Positions 32,566 to 43,709 of a stretch of DNA of 64,000 nucleotides are shown one piece after another. Positions within the stretch are counted from its first letter, which is position 1. Each line of letters starts with the position of its first letter. The translations under genes were made by a program, and so were the position numbers. This stretch comes from Euglena gracilis. Its lineage: Eukaryota; Euglenida; Euglenophyceae; Euglenales. The stretch covers positions 59,764,168 through 59,828,167 of the forward strand of contig CP154954.1 in NCBI GenBank assembly GCA_039621445.1. The letters run 5' to 3'. The notes below the pieces were generated by a model that saw nothing but the letters and a program-made list of their open reading frames with translations, searched no databases and had not been told where the DNA came from.

Positions 32566-32735
32566 CATCGCTCCCAGCCGCACCACCCCGCTGATGTGGC
32601 CGCGCCGTCGGACATGCTGGCCCTACTGCGCTCATGCTGCTGCGCACAGCGACGCCAGGCTGCAGGACTGCTCAGAGCAGGAGCTGCAGCAGGAGGAGGT
32701 GGCAGAGGGGCAGCCAGGCTACCCAGAAGTGCTGG
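32566..32735 (+). CDS. Candidate internal exon, unknown protein
   Basis: An acceptor (catgtccgcgcag, ending 32565) and a donor (gtgctgg|gtggtg at 32736) bracket a G+C-rich stretch in AT-rich DNA. One frame ends with RLQDCSEQELQQEEVAEGQ and P-G-Y-P-E-V-L, a typical acidic, soluble protein stretch. The other two plus frames are alanine/glycine-rich and less likely. The minus strand is open too (227 codons from 33221). Function unknown. Confidence 0.35.
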
Positions 32736-33340
32736 GTGGTGCGAATTTGGCGCTTTCGCGCTTTTTTGGTTGATGCGCATTTTGAAACCGACAAAAACCG
32801 TTTTTGAGCTGTTGTTGCAAGGGGTGAGCATGGCATAACTTTTTTGGCATTGGCTCTCCCAGGATTTATGTGTTTTTTTGCTGTTTTTTTTTTGTGGTCG
32901 GAATGACACGGAAACCCCCGGACCTATACCAGAAAAAAACACCGACAAAAGCACCAAAATCAAGGTGCTCCCCCCCTTTTGTCCGATGCGGCTCTCCTCA
33001 CTGGTTGTCGGCGGCCCTGCCTGGCTCCATCCAGGGTTTTGATGCACTTTTTTTTGTTGTTGCCGGCCTCGGACTTGTGTTTTTGGACGTTTGCCAGAGT
33101 ACTGCGAACAAGGATGGGGGGTTAGGGTGGGTCCAATCGCGTCGCTGGACAGGGACACAGAAAGGAGGGCGTGCCTGGGGATTTTGTGAATGACTGTGCA
33201 GGGTGAAGGAAAGTGGTCCAAAGGTCGTGAGTCCCCACCGAAATTGCAGCGGGGATGCGCCCGGCCAAATTGTGTTGTGACGATACGAGGGGATCACACA
33301 AATTTCACTGGAATGATTTATTGCAGCCATTGTTTGAACA
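32736..33340. other. Spacer, no supported gene
   Basis: Mixed sequence with open frames on both strands but no splice-bounded exon or domain. Confidence 0.35.
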
Positions 33341-33350
33341 AAGAAAGAAT

Positions 33351-34757
33351 GTCGATGTGCGCAGTTTCGCACATCGACCATCCTAAGGTTCCCTCGAAGA
33401 ACGGCCATAAATGCCCCAGAATTCACGGTGCTAAAAATGGTGCGACAAACACCGGGACAGAAGATCACTGCCTTGAGCTTTCCTAAACAACAGTGACCCG
33501 AAGGGCTCGCAAGCCAGTGGCAAGGGTGGCTGGTCCCTACTGGCGCCGTTGCATGTGTGTCGCGACATGCTAGTGGTGGGCCGTGTACTAGAGGTCTACG
33601 GTCTCCACATAAACCTGAGCCTGTCACTGTTATTTTTGGAGAAAGGTGTCCAGCAATCACGGGGTTACATGTCATCAATGTCTCCCGTGCAACTTCCAAA
33701 CCAATGACGCAAAACTTCTCCTGTCATATATTGTGTGCTACTGTATATTTCCCATTACCCAAAACCAGAATTTCACCACGCAATAATTTCAAAAGTTTTG
33801 TGCCAACGATGATCAGTGTGCGCAAGTGCGCGCACTAACTGTTTAAGACGAGGAGCGCTCCACAATGCGGAGGCAAAACAAAGGTGCATTTTCCAGTCAC
33901 CGTTCTTTGTCGCACGTTGCAAAAGGTACCCACCAAAATATTTTCCTCAACCTTTACTTCTGGAGCCAAGAAACGCAGGTGTTTTGTTTCATGTTGTAAT
34001 ATAGAAAATGTGGAGTATATTTCCCAAATTTCAAGTGGTTGGTGTTCACAAATGCGCACATCAACCATGCATATATTTCCACACTCAAACCAGTAAGTGG
34101 TTGGTATGCGCATTTTCGCACTTCAACCATTTGTGTACTTGTATGGTTGGTGTGTGCATTTGCTCACATCAACCATCTACAAATACACAAGTGGTTGGCA
34201 TGCGCAAATGCGACACCAACCACTTACACAAATACACATGTGGTTGGTGTGCACAAATGTGCACATCTGCATAAATTTGTGCCAGGCGAGTGTTCAATTG
34301 ATAGACACACATTTCGGTCCGTCGACGGCAGCAGAGTTCTGCAAAGTTTTTTTTTGCCACAACCATCGTCTAATTTGACTGTACATCACATTGTACAAAC
34401 GCGGAAAGTGGCTGATTTTCCACGATTTTTATCCCCCTTCAAACAGGTGTGCATCACCCGGCAGTTACAGCGAGCCACAGACACACCAGAACCCATGTTC
34501 GACAGCCAGGGTGTACAACCCACCTGTTTGACAGGCGACACCATGAATCTGTCGCTCCAGACGTATCAGACAGCTCGTTAGGATGGTAGCTTGAAACCTT
34601 AGTGTTTCCAAACATGTGTGTGTGTGTGTGTGTGTCTCATGTTAGTGTTCCAAACAGGTGTGAATCTGATATATTGCTGTTTCACCAGGTGCTGTCGGCA
34701 GTTCAAGGATTTTTTGATAAATGTCATTTCGCGCAATTGCGCACATTGACTGACATA
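33351..34757. repeat. Cluster of hairpins with a TGCGCA-like core
   Basis: At least eight short inverted repeats share the core TGCGCA-NN-TGCGCA or a variant: 33351-33378 (GTCGATGTGCG and complement), 33815-33838, 34040-34072, 34093-34128, 34145-34178, 34188-34226, 34235-34266, 34727-34755. Five of them carry outer arms of 'AGTGGTTGGT' / 'ACCAACCACT', spaced about 50 bp. The core equals the palindrome that fills the element at 44652-55088. No coding sequence is supported here; the plus frame 34039-34581 is hairpin read-through. Confidence 0.8.
34617..34637. repeat. (TG)n microsatellite
   Basis: About ten uninterrupted TG units. Confidence 0.9.
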
Positions 34758-36308
34758 AAAAACGCGTGCGAGATGTGCCACGTAAGCAAATAATTCAGCC
34801 CATTCATAGATCTTTTGCAACAGAAGATGAATGCTGAGTCTAGTTTACCCTGAAACCACCACAACACTGGCCTTCCCCTTAATACATCAAAACACTGCTG
34901 GAGCACTTCCCGTTGCTCCACCAAGACTATCCCAGTACCTGGTCCGCCTGGATTGTGGTTCTTGCATTGCCTGAATCTGCTCTCCTTCTTTCAGAGCAAA
35001 GGCCCTCTTGTGGAACATAAAAAAGGTATGGGGTGTGATTCTGCAGGACAATTTTGGAGCGCAGTTTGGAGAAGTGGGTTTTCCTAAGGTGCTGTCCGCG
35101 TGCCTCCATTGTATTTTTCTTCCTTTGCCACATCCCCAAACATCCTTATTCCATTGCTATTTGAAGGCTGCAGCACAGAATGGGAACATGCACGATTTCT
35201 TGTTCCTAAATATTTATGAAATAAGAATATTGTGGGCATGACCTGTACACAGGCCATAATGGGTTAACCTTGGGTACGCCTTTTTTTTCAGGGTATGGCC
35301 TACAATTTTTCTGTGACTGGGAATATTTTTTTTTGGTGGGCCGAAGTCCACCCTCAGGGGGCAGTATTATTTGGCAATTTTTTTTTGCGATTTTTGGGTG
35401 TAAATTGTTGACTGCAAAATGCATTGTATCTATGTTGAACGCCATCAAAATCCATAGTGGGTGGAATTTTTGTTTCAAAAAGGTGCAATTTGTAATTTCC
35501 CTTCTGTTTTCAATCCGAGCCTGGCAGAATTCATGTAAAACTTGCACAAAAGTATGGTTCCAGCTCCCAGGAAAACTCAGTTTTTTCCTATGGCGGTCCG
35601 TGAAGAATGGGAGGGATATTATTTGGGCGGCTGAAGTTGGGTCCCGGGGGGAATTTATTGGGGGATATATCATTTGGGAGAGGGTTATTTTGTTGACATG
35701 CTCCACGCAACGGATTTGTTAGATTTCAGTGTGAGTGGCTTTGTATTGAGAGAAGGTTAAGCACAAATCAAACACTTTGCTGCTGCATAGACGACTCTTG
35801 CATCATTCTTTCAAGAAAAATGAATAAATGAAAACATAAAAAGCAAGAGTTGAACGCTTTTATTTGTCCCCCTTGGCACCTGACTTCAGACAAACTTCAT
35901 CATCCCTCGTTTCCTCATTGGCTTCCATTGAAAAAAAATGCGGTTTCCCTATGATTTAGAGCCACATTTTGTGCAAGTTTTACACATATTCCAGCACATT
36001 CCAATCAAAGACTGAGGGGAAAATTAGCCAATTGCATGTTTTTGAGACAAAATTTTTATCTATTATAAATTTTCATGGTGTTTAACTTCGATACCATGTG
36101 ATTCGGAGTCAAAAATTTGCCCGAAAAATTCTTTTGCTGAACATCCCCCCCCCAAAAAATACTATTCTCCCCCTTTGGGGGGTTACTGATTACTTGTCAT
36201 TTAAAAGAAATCTGGCAATTTTTAATGAAACGCTGAAAACATGTACCAGGTAAATCCTGTAACTGTAACTGTAACATGTAACAGGTACTCCAAACTGTAT
36301 GCCAATTT
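34758..36308. other. AT-rich region without supported gene
   Basis: Open frames of 150 and 166 codons on opposite strands overlap at 35206-35722. Neither shows a domain or clear splice signals, and both contain runs of T or A. Confidence 0.35.
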
Positions 36309-36437
36309 CACGATTATCAGGGCAATATTCTGCCCCCCAAAAACGCCCTGATAATCGTGAATAGGCTATTCATGATTAAAAGGGCGTTATTTTGGGGGCT
36401 GATAACCGTGAGTAGGCTAATCACGATTATCAGGGCA
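36309..36437. repeat. Inverted repeat block CACGATTATCAGGGC
   Basis: 'CACGATTATCAGGGC' at 36309-36323 faces 'GCCCTGATAATCGTGA' at 36345-36360 and again 'atCACGATTATCAGGGC' at 36421-36437. Intermediate degraded copies lie between. It looks like a small hairpin element or a nested pair. Confidence 0.75.
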
Positions 36438-37356
36438 TGAAATTCTGAATAGCACTGAAAAAAAGTGTATGGTCTTTAAGCAACGCCCTGGGGCAAGGGG
36501 GTTCGGAGGGGGGAATTACTCCAGTGTTTATTTAAGTATTTGATGAGTTCATTTTCATTTATTTATTTGTTAATTCAATTACTTTTTAACATATTTTGGG
36601 AAGTGGGAAGTTTTATATCAGGAGGATGTGCGTCACGCGCATGGCTGAACCCAGGCCGGCCGGGCGGTCCAAACCTAACCCTATGCCTTCAGTGACCCCA
36701 GGGTGCCCGTGTCCAACCTGGTGAGAAGTTGAATATCATCCGGGGGTATTAAACTCCCATTTGCCAAAATTATATGTTTAGTATTTAATTGTTATTAATT
36801 TTAATTTCCCACTCCTTCCAGCCCCGTGCCCGCCCCTGCTGGCTTTTCATCAGAGTCTCCAGAGCGACCACACAGTAGGTCAGGGGCAGCACGAAGGTCG
36901 AGCCTTGTGACGGAGGTTGTTCCGTCGCGCCCTGTCCCTGTGATTGATAGGTTTGAAACTAGGGTTTGACATGAGAAGGTCTCCCCTCCCTTCTTTAGGT
37001 GGGTGCTCTGCAGTAGTCTCTGAACTACCCCCTCCCCACACCTGTCGGGTAGGTGTCTGGACCAAATGGGCTCCAACAAGGGAAATATTTTCTCTGGTTT
37101 TTTCAGCGGGATAGTTTTTTTTTTTGCATTTTTTGATTAATTCTTTCCCAAATGATAGCCAAAATTCGCCCAATCTTTTGGTTTTTACAGCCCTGGGGCT
37201 GAACAGTGCCAGGCCAAAAATTGGTCCATTTTTCCATGTCGCTGGTATTGTGGGGTGGGGCGGGGGCTGGAGTGCGCAGGTCTGACTATCACCACCTGCT
37301 TATTGCCCTTTATCGAACCCCTGGGGGGGGGGCGGGCCTGCTAAATTTATGGTGGA
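36438..37356. other. Spacer without supported gene
   Basis: AT-rich, with one G+C-rich patch at 36815-36920 that has short open minus-strand frames. G-runs begin at 37322. Confidence 0.35.
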
Positions 37357-38067
37357 TTGTCACCCCTGGGGGGGGGGTTGAAGTCTTCCGGCAGCCGCAG
37401 TAACGAGCGGTCCTCGTTCTTTAATGCCAGCCTCAGAAGAAGCCTGCCAGGCGCAACAGCAATGCTGTGCTTGGGGTGTGCAGAAGGCCGCTCGGTTATC
37501 AGCTTCATAGTCAGCTCACAGTTCACACTTCACAGCTCACAGTTCGTTTCGCCCGAGAAGCAAGTCACGACGGCTGGGACTAGGTCCTCCAAGGTCCCCA
37601 GTAAATGGCTCGTCATCATTTGTTCGCATTTCCTCATTTCCTCGGTGCCGAGGAATATACTTCGGGGACATTGCGGCTCTGCGGTCTTGCAGGATGCCGC
37701 GCCGCTGCAGAAGCGGCCCAGCACCTGTCCCCTGAAGGGCTCGCAGGGGTCGCTGTCCCGACTGTGCTTCCCGACGCACGCGGCGTTGCCGGGCCCCCGC
37801 GGAGACATCGAAGCCGCGGACCCTTTTGGCCAGCATAGTTACCCCAACCGGCTTGCCGACGCTCGCGATCCGGCAATGCCAAGGTGGTGCCTCTGGGAAC
37901 ACCGAAGGCGTCAACAAAACCACCCGGGGGCATCCCCTGGAGAAAATTTGTTCGCCCACTTCTTTGGACAGGTTTTCCCAGGTTTTCTTTTTGACCACCA
38001 CCAGATTGCCAAGGCCTATTTGATGTTTTTGATGTCATGGTTGATCCAAATGCAGAACAGTGACTAG
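37357..38067 (+). other. Coding-like G+C-rich block, strand and frame uncertain
   Basis: The plus frame is open for 236 codons from a non-ATG start in a G-run. The minus strand is open in three frames (37530-37808, 37537-38001, 37634-38137). One minus frame begins with an ATG at 38001 and reads MVVKKKTWENLSKEV, G-C-P-R-V-V-L-L-T-P-S-V-F-P-E-A-P-P-W, V-G-K-P-V; another ends I-F-L-G-T-E-E-M-R-K-C-E. The base composition shift suggests that an exon or retrocopy lies here, but I cannot choose the frame and recognise no family. Confidence 0.3.
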
Positions 38068-39442
38068 AATGAAGTATTTGGTCTGCAATAATTATTCTGC
38101 AGTTTGTCTCACTTCGCCAAATCATTCTCAAAGTCACTCAAAAATGCGTTGGCAACGTGCAGTGGTCGGCAGAGAAGCATGGCAAAGCCTGCCATCCGCC
38201 CCTTTTCCGTTTCCTTTCCTTGCGACTTTTTTTGCATGGCTCTCAACCGGTGGCCTCTTTTTTCTTGGTTTCGGAAAGCGTTCTCCCCTTTCCCTCACAT
38301 CCATGCTCCATGCTGGACCTGAAGCACAGCCTGGTGGGTAGGATGGTTGGGGAGCACTGTGCTGAAAACAACGTCATTTCCTCTGCCAGTGAAGCCGAGG
38401 AGCCTCGCTTGCCAGATGAGGTGCCTTCCTCAGGGCTTGCCAAATCAACCAACACCCAACCATGCAGATGACACATACAGGCCTATGTGTTCTACGCCCA
38501 CCCCCGGGAAATTGTCCTCCTCAGGATAATAAATATATTTATTTATATATTGCTATTTTATTATTCAATTATCTAAATGCTTTTTTCCCCCAAGGCGGTT
38601 AAACTTCTTTTTTTTTTTTGCATTTTGCAGCTTTTGCACAACGGACGATTTTCTGCAGCAATTTCAACCATTTTTGCGATTTTCGCAGCATTTCTGTTGT
38701 TTTTTTTGCTTGCACGCCATTGGGGGTAATTATTTGGGCAGCCGAAGAGGGTCCTCCAGGGGATGGTTATTTGGGGTGATTACCAAACAGTTACAGGTCT
38801 TGTTAAAAGTGTGCAGCACACTTCTAGTCACCTCTGTTGGTATTTGTGCCGCCAACTTCCGGACTACTGCTTTCTTTGACCTGCAGGTTTCTCTGGCGGA
38901 GTTTGAGAGATGGCACAAATTGGACCCTGATTTGACCCTCTCACCTCCCAGACCATTTTACCTTTAGCCCCTCCCCAAAACCACTGCAAAAATTTTCTTC
39001 TCAAATCCTTCGATTCAAAAGTGGATTAAGAAACTCAGGATGGGGGTTTGAAAGTTCCCCTTCGGTGGCCCGCCAAGCCGAAAACATTGCGAGACAGGAA
39101 GTACCAATCCTGCCACAGGAAACTGTCCCAAATTATCTGCACAAGGTCAGCAGCGAGTGCGGAGACAGGAACCAGTCTTTGCGGTCAGATCACCACATAG
39201 GACACAGGGTATTCGGGTAAGAGGAAAATAGGAAAATTTTTTGGACCCAGTCGACCCGAAAATCTGAAAATGCGAGTGAGTGATATTTCTGATGGCACTC
39301 AAGGAAAAATTTAACCTCCGAAAATTGCGCTCATCTTGAATTAGGAAAGAGCCAAAATTCTCAAACTGTTGCTTTTGGATTATTTTTTTTGGCTTCAAAA
39401 TTTTTGCCTAAAAGTTGCTATTTTTTGTGTGCCCAGCCGCCC
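38068..39442. other. Region without supported gene
   Basis: Short open frames only. A possible small exon at about 38885-38967 reads VSLAEFERWHKLDPDL and stops after P-F-Y-L, preceded by ctgcag; support is too thin to call. Confidence 0.3.
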
Positions 39443-39585
39443 CGGGTTCGATATAAGGATATAAGGATGGCGCACGAGGTATAGGTGGGAGGGACCCAGA
39501 CCACGCCACTGTTTAGGTGAGGGGGTGTCCCCCCCCCCTGCTGGACCAGGGGGTCCGACCCCTCCACATGCCCTTATATCGAAGG
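39443..39585. mobile_element. hAT-type MITE family 3, short copy
   Basis: The left end GGGTTCGATATAAGG (with an extra 'atataagg') and the right end 'CCCTTATATCGAA' face each other across 143 bp with a C-run. The ends match the complete copy at 22233. An 8-bp duplication could not be seen, so one end may be lost. Confidence 0.7.
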
Positions 39586-39776
39586 TTGCCTCCATCCCCC
39601 AATAATAACCCGCTGGACCCCAATTTTGTGTCCAAATAATAACCTGATGTCGAAGCACACAATTTTTCATGATTGAATTAAAAAATCCTCCGCATTCGAT
39701 ATCTTCTGTTCTTTTCCCTCTGCTTTCTTCACTTCTTTATTAAAAGAGGCTGTTGAATTTGGGTCGGGATCCGGAG

Positions 39777-40031
39777 CAGGCTTAGTCGGGTGCCTACCCC
39801 ACGGGGGGGGGTGGGTGCTAGGGGTAGGCACCCCATAGCACCCGATCCGACCCCCCCCCCCAGGGGGGGGTAGGGTTTTGGGGGGTGCCTGCCCCTAGCA
39901 GCCCGGAAAAGGCCATTTTCAATGAAAATTTTCTGGGTCCCCCCGGACCCCCCCCCGGGGGTGTGCCTGCTAGGGGCAGGCACCCTATAGCACCCCCCCT
40001 CCCCCCCCCCCGGTTGGTAAGCACAAGCATG
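39777..40031. mobile_element. hAT-type MITE family 2 with 8-bp target duplication
   Basis: The element runs from CAGGCTTAGTCGGGTGCC to TAAGCACAAGCATG over 255 bp. The direct repeat ATCCGGAG lies at 39769-39776 and 40032-40039. The left tip lacks a few bases ('GTGCTTA') found in the copies at 15899 and 56569. Inside are C/G-run hairpins and 'aaaaggccattttcaatgaa'. Confidence 0.92.
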
Positions 40032-40249
40032 ATCCGGAGCGAAAACCGGCACCGGTGAATTTGTGGCCACGTGCGTTACCGCTCTATTTCCTCCTGGGTG
40101 GTCCTCGCTGGGCCTCTGCCATTTGGCACGCCCTGGCTCCACTGCACCTACTCTCCGCTGCGGCTCGACAGCCGCGGCTCCCTTCCACAAAAGGTTTGTG
40201 TGAAAGTCAGTCCCTGTCCTCAAGGGGGGATAAATATGCACCGTGGAGT

Positions 40250-40375
40250 TTTTGCAGCTTTTTTGCAGTTTTCACATTTTGGGTTTTTTTTGCAGTTTTT
40301 TTTGCAGTTTTTTTTTTGCAGCTTTTTTTTTGCAGCTTTTTTTTGCAGCTTTTTTTTTGTAGTTTTTTTTTCGAT
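40250..40375. repeat. T-run / TTTTTGCAG simple repeat
   Basis: About ten units of 'TTTTTTTTGCAG' with varying T counts. Similar runs occur at 41460-41515. Each unit looks like a 3' splice site (T-tract plus GCAG), so automatic gene finders would be misled here. Confidence 0.85.
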
Positions 40376-40577
40376 CCAGTTTTGAGGGAACCTCGGGTGT
40401 TTTTTTTTTTTGGTGTGCTGGGGTGCTTATTTTGGCAGGAGTACGTGCCACTGATCGGGGCTGCAATGGCGGGCTACCGGCTACTGGTGCATGATAGTTG
40501 TAACCAGGAAATTTTTTACGTGTGCCAGATTGGAGGCAAACAAAAAAATTCATTGCATCCAAAAGCCTAGTCAGCAG

Positions 40578-41043
40578 TTTTTACCAGTATGATGGAAGCG
40601 TATTGGTACCCAGAGCCCTTCCCTGGTTACAACAGCCAACGACGTCAAGGATGCATTGCCATCATCTGGAGTTTCGTTAATGGTCATTCCCCGGGGGATG
40701 ACGTTGGCGTTGCAGTTCCTTGACTTGTACTTCTTTGCATACTTCAAACGTTTGTATGTAGACGAGGTCGACAAGGTTCTTGCGACCAAGACAGATAAAT
40801 TGTCTGCAGCAGACAAGCGGGTCACCATGACCCAGTGAGTTGTGGCGGCGTGGAAAGTCGCCTCTGACCGGCTGCCCATCGAGCGCCTGTTCCGTGAGCT
40901 GGGGTGCATTTGGGGTGGCGATGGCGCTTCCCTCAAAGTTCCTGTCCTTCCGGCCTATCGTTTTGGCCCGTTCCTGGCGGTGCCCATTGTTCGTGTCCCT
41001 CTGACCAAAGCAGAGCGGCGTGCAGCCGATGCTATGGCTTAAG
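40578..41043 (+). pseudogene. pogo/Tigger-like (DDE_1) transposase C-terminal fragment
   Basis: One plus frame reads W-K-R-I-G-T-Q-S-P-S-L-V, VIPRGMTLALQFLDLYFFAY, F-K-R-L-Y, then after an in-frame TGA at 40836-40838 VVAAWKVASDRLPIERLFRE and L-G-C-I-W-G-G-D-G, to a stop at 41041-41043. The layout (P-x-G-M-T, L-Q-x-L-D, F-K-x-x-Y, A-W-x-x-I, F-R-x-x-G-C/G-I) is that of the last third of DDE_1/pogo-type transposases of the Tc1/mariner superfamily, with F where P is usual in 'LQPLD'. The stop and the missing N-terminal part mark it as dead. A possible second-D region (YRLLVHDSC) lies at about 40475-40505 in another frame. Confidence 0.65.
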
Positions 41044-41840
41044 AGGACACTTTCTTGACCTCTGTGTCCTCCAGCTCTGTGAGCTCTCAACCTGCAATAC
41101 AAGCAGGCAACTCTTTCCTTGGAAAGAAGTGCTGAACTGGACTGCGCTGCGTAAAGGTTTATGTGCATTTTTTGCATATTTAGAAAGGAAACCGGTTGGC
41201 ATCTTTGGGCATGGTCGGTACAATTTTTGGTGCAGGAAAACCGGTGTGACCCGGCATCCAAACACGTGCCTTGCATTTCAGTGCATGAAAAACCCTGTGC
41301 AGTGTACCTTGATTGAATCCTTCCAATTTGTTGTCATGAACCCCAAAGCTGTGCAAAAAAAAGTTAGGTGAGTTAGGGCGTGCTCATGTGGTCGTAATTT
41401 ACGTTGTTTTGCATATGCACACCATTTCGGCTTGTTTATTGTTATTTTTTGTTGAAGTGCATTTTTTTGCAGTTTTTTTTTACAGTTTTTTTGCAGTTTT
41501 TTGCAGTGCAGTTTTTGATTGGCCCGTGTGCAGTTCCCCCCCCCCCTCCTGTTGTCCTTTTTCCAGCCGAACCGAAAGGTAGGTCAAAATTTCTGTTGCC
41601 CCTTGTCGGCGCCGTGGTGGGTGGAAGGGTCCGGCCAGGCCTTCCCGTACAATCCAGATGGGGTGTGTGCACCATATGTATGATTTGGGCCGTTTTTCAG
41701 CAGCTCTGTCGTCTATATCTCTATCCCCATCTTGTCGTTTTTTGTTTGGTTGGCCTGAAGGGGGTTTTACAAGGGGAGGAAGGTTTATAAGGGTGGTTTA
41801 TAAGTTGGAAATCCGACTTTCACAGTCATCATTCACATGC
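41044..41840. other. Spacer with T-runs, no supported gene
   Basis: The plus frame 40904-41371 continues here without domain. T-runs with GCAG occupy 41460-41515. Confidence 0.35.
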
Positions 41841-41849
41841 AAATGTTAT

Positions 41850-41852
41850 GAT

Positions 41853-41886
<34 letters not shown>

Positions 41887-41892
41887 CTTGTT
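41850..41892. repeat. (TTG)n microsatellite
   Basis: About thirteen TTG units with one change (TTC). Confidence 0.93.
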
Positions 41893-42105
41893 GTTATATT
41901 TGTTTTCAGTATTGCATGCTTTGAACTTGTTTCATTGCATTCCCCCCCACTCCACCCAGGTGGGTATCCATTTTAGTTTTTTTCGCCGCAGTTTTTGTGT
42001 GCTCTGCAGCTGGCCCACACCGTGGGGAGGCACCCATCCCGTCTCCGCTCCGAATTTCCATTTTCAAGACAAAGTGCCTTCCTCAACGACATTCTGGGCT
42101 GGCAG

Positions 42106-42255
42106 CTGTTGTTGCCCCCTCGCAGAAGAACTCGCTGGGGCCGTCCGCTGCGCCGAACGGCTTTCCGGCCCCCCGCAAAGGCAGCCTCGGGCCGGCTGCA
42201 GTACCGGAGGTGGCCCCTGCCAAGCCCATCGCCAAGGAGGAGACCAAGGCACCGG
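42106..42255 (+). CDS. Candidate internal exon, Ala/Pro-rich linker
   Basis: An acceptor (ctgggctggcag, ending 42105) and a donor (caccgg|gtgtgt at 42256) bracket a G+C-rich frame reading A-V-V-A-P-S-Q-K-N, with an internal repeat N-S-L-G-P-S-A-A-P / G-S-L-G-P-A-A-V-P, then PAKPIAKEETKAPG. It looks like a disordered linker. The exon at 43611 is on the same strand 1.4 kb downstream and may belong to the same gene. Confidence 0.35.
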
Positions 42256-43610
42256 GTGTGTCCCGAGGTCCGATGGACCCCCCCGACTTCTGCAATGGTC
42301 CCACAAAACTCTTTTGGCGAATTGAATCTTCTCACCTTTGCAGCAGTTGCATTTCATGAGTACTCTACAAAATTCCCCACATTTTACCATTTTGCATGTA
42401 TTTGCCAAAGTTGCAATTGGTTGGGATTGCTTCCATTCTCTCCTTGGTTTGATCTTTGATTTGGGGAAATACCATCTTTTTTCAATTTTTTTATATTAAA
42501 TAATATGAGACGCACACACCCCATATTAGTTCGCCTCTGCTTTGTGCAGACAGCCAAGTGTTGCATGCCACCGCACTGGACAAGGCGATTCTGTCAGATG
42601 AGGTGCACCCAGTCCCTGCCAGGTGAACTCAAAGGTGATATTCTGAAAGCATTCCCCCCCCCTTCAGCGGGGGGGGGGGGGAAATGCAACTTGCATAATT
42701 TGCATTTTTTTTGCATAATCAGGTTTTCCCGAAATTTGCATTTTTTTGCATTTTTTTTTGCATTTTTTGCATAAAATATTTTGCCCTGGAAATTTTTTTT
42801 TGTAGTTGGTTGCCGTATGTTTGGATTTTTTTGCATTTTTTTTGCATTTTTTACATAAAATATTTTGCCCTTGAAAAAAATTTTGTAGTTGGTTGGCATA
42901 TGTTTGGATTTTTTTTTGCATTTTTTTTTGCATAAAATATTTTGCCCTGGAATTTTTTTTTGATTTTAGGCAGCAAAGCTCTGTCATATTCCAGCTTTTT
43001 CTCAAGGTTTTCATGCAAGTTGCATTTTTTTTGCATTTTTTTTGCATTTTTTTGCATTTTTTTGCATTTTTTTGACTTGCATAATTTGAAGGGCCAAGTT
43101 GCATTTCCGGTGTGCCTATTGTGAAAAATTTCCATCAATGAGTTCCTGTGAAATTTTCGTTGGTTCCCTGAGACGGCGCTTCCCCAATGTTAAGTTTCCC
43201 CTGGGAGAACTTTGCTGGTGCTTCTGAAGTGCAAGGTCAAGCTTGCTGTTCAAGTCAACGCTTTCACGAACTGTGGCGCAATCCAGCGTTCCATGCTGGC
43301 ACATCTCCATTTCAGAGTCTCTTCCAGACCCCCATTTGGCGTTCTTGTCCTCCTGTCGATTTTTTTGAGGGTCCCCCCTCCGCCCGCCATCTGGAGACGA
43401 GGCTGTCACGTTAAGTGGATGTTCTGGCACCGGAAAGCCTCCCAGGGTGGGAGGGGGGCAGAAGTGCCTTTTTTGTTTTTCCTCCGATTTTGGCAAATTT
43501 TTCCTTTTTTGCGTCGCATTTTTCGTGTCATTGTGTTTTTTTTGCATTTTTTTTCGTGTCATTGCATTTTTCGTGTCATTTTTGCGTCATTGCGCCCCCC
43601 CCCCCTGCAG
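42256..43610. other. Probable intron with TTTTTGCA repeats
   Basis: 42690-43080 consists of T-runs with GCA ('TTTTTTTTGCATTTTTTTTG'), with 'gcataaaatattttgccctgg' repeated three times (42768, 42850, 42930). A C/G-run hairpin lies at 42652-42682. Another T-run block lies at 43520-43590. No exon is supported. Confidence 0.5.
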
Positions 43611-43709
43611 GGCATCACCCACGATGCGGCCCGCGAGCAGTTCATCGCCATGCTGAAGACGCGGCTCGCCCAGAAGGCCACCAAGCTACCCCAGCGGCCC
43701 CTGTCCAAG
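43611..43709 (+). CDS. Candidate exon, possibly acyl-CoA-binding-like helix
   Basis: A strong acceptor (C-run then ctgcag, ending 43610) and a donor (tccaag|gtctgc at 43710) bracket 33 codons. The translation is GITHDAAREQFIAMLKTRL followed by A-Q-K-A-T-K-L-P-Q-R-P-L-S-K. The pattern G-[ILM]-[ST]-x-[DE]-A-x-x-x-[FY]-[IV]-x-x-[LM] resembles the last helix of acyl-CoA-binding domains (M-S-x-E-D-A-x-x-x-Y-V). That is only a resemblance over 19 residues; the rest of such a domain has not been found. Confidence 0.4.

Noticed and set aside
37530-38001. Resemblance of V-V-L-L-T-P-S-V-F-P and V-G-K-P-V to Cmr3-type CRISPR proteins
   Set aside because: The similarity is a handful of residues in a frame-ambiguous block of eukaryotic DNA, with no neighbouring Cas gene.
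40250-40375. Multiple 3' splice sites (T-tract plus GCAG)
   Set aside because: They come from a simple repeat of T-runs with GCAG and have no matching exons.
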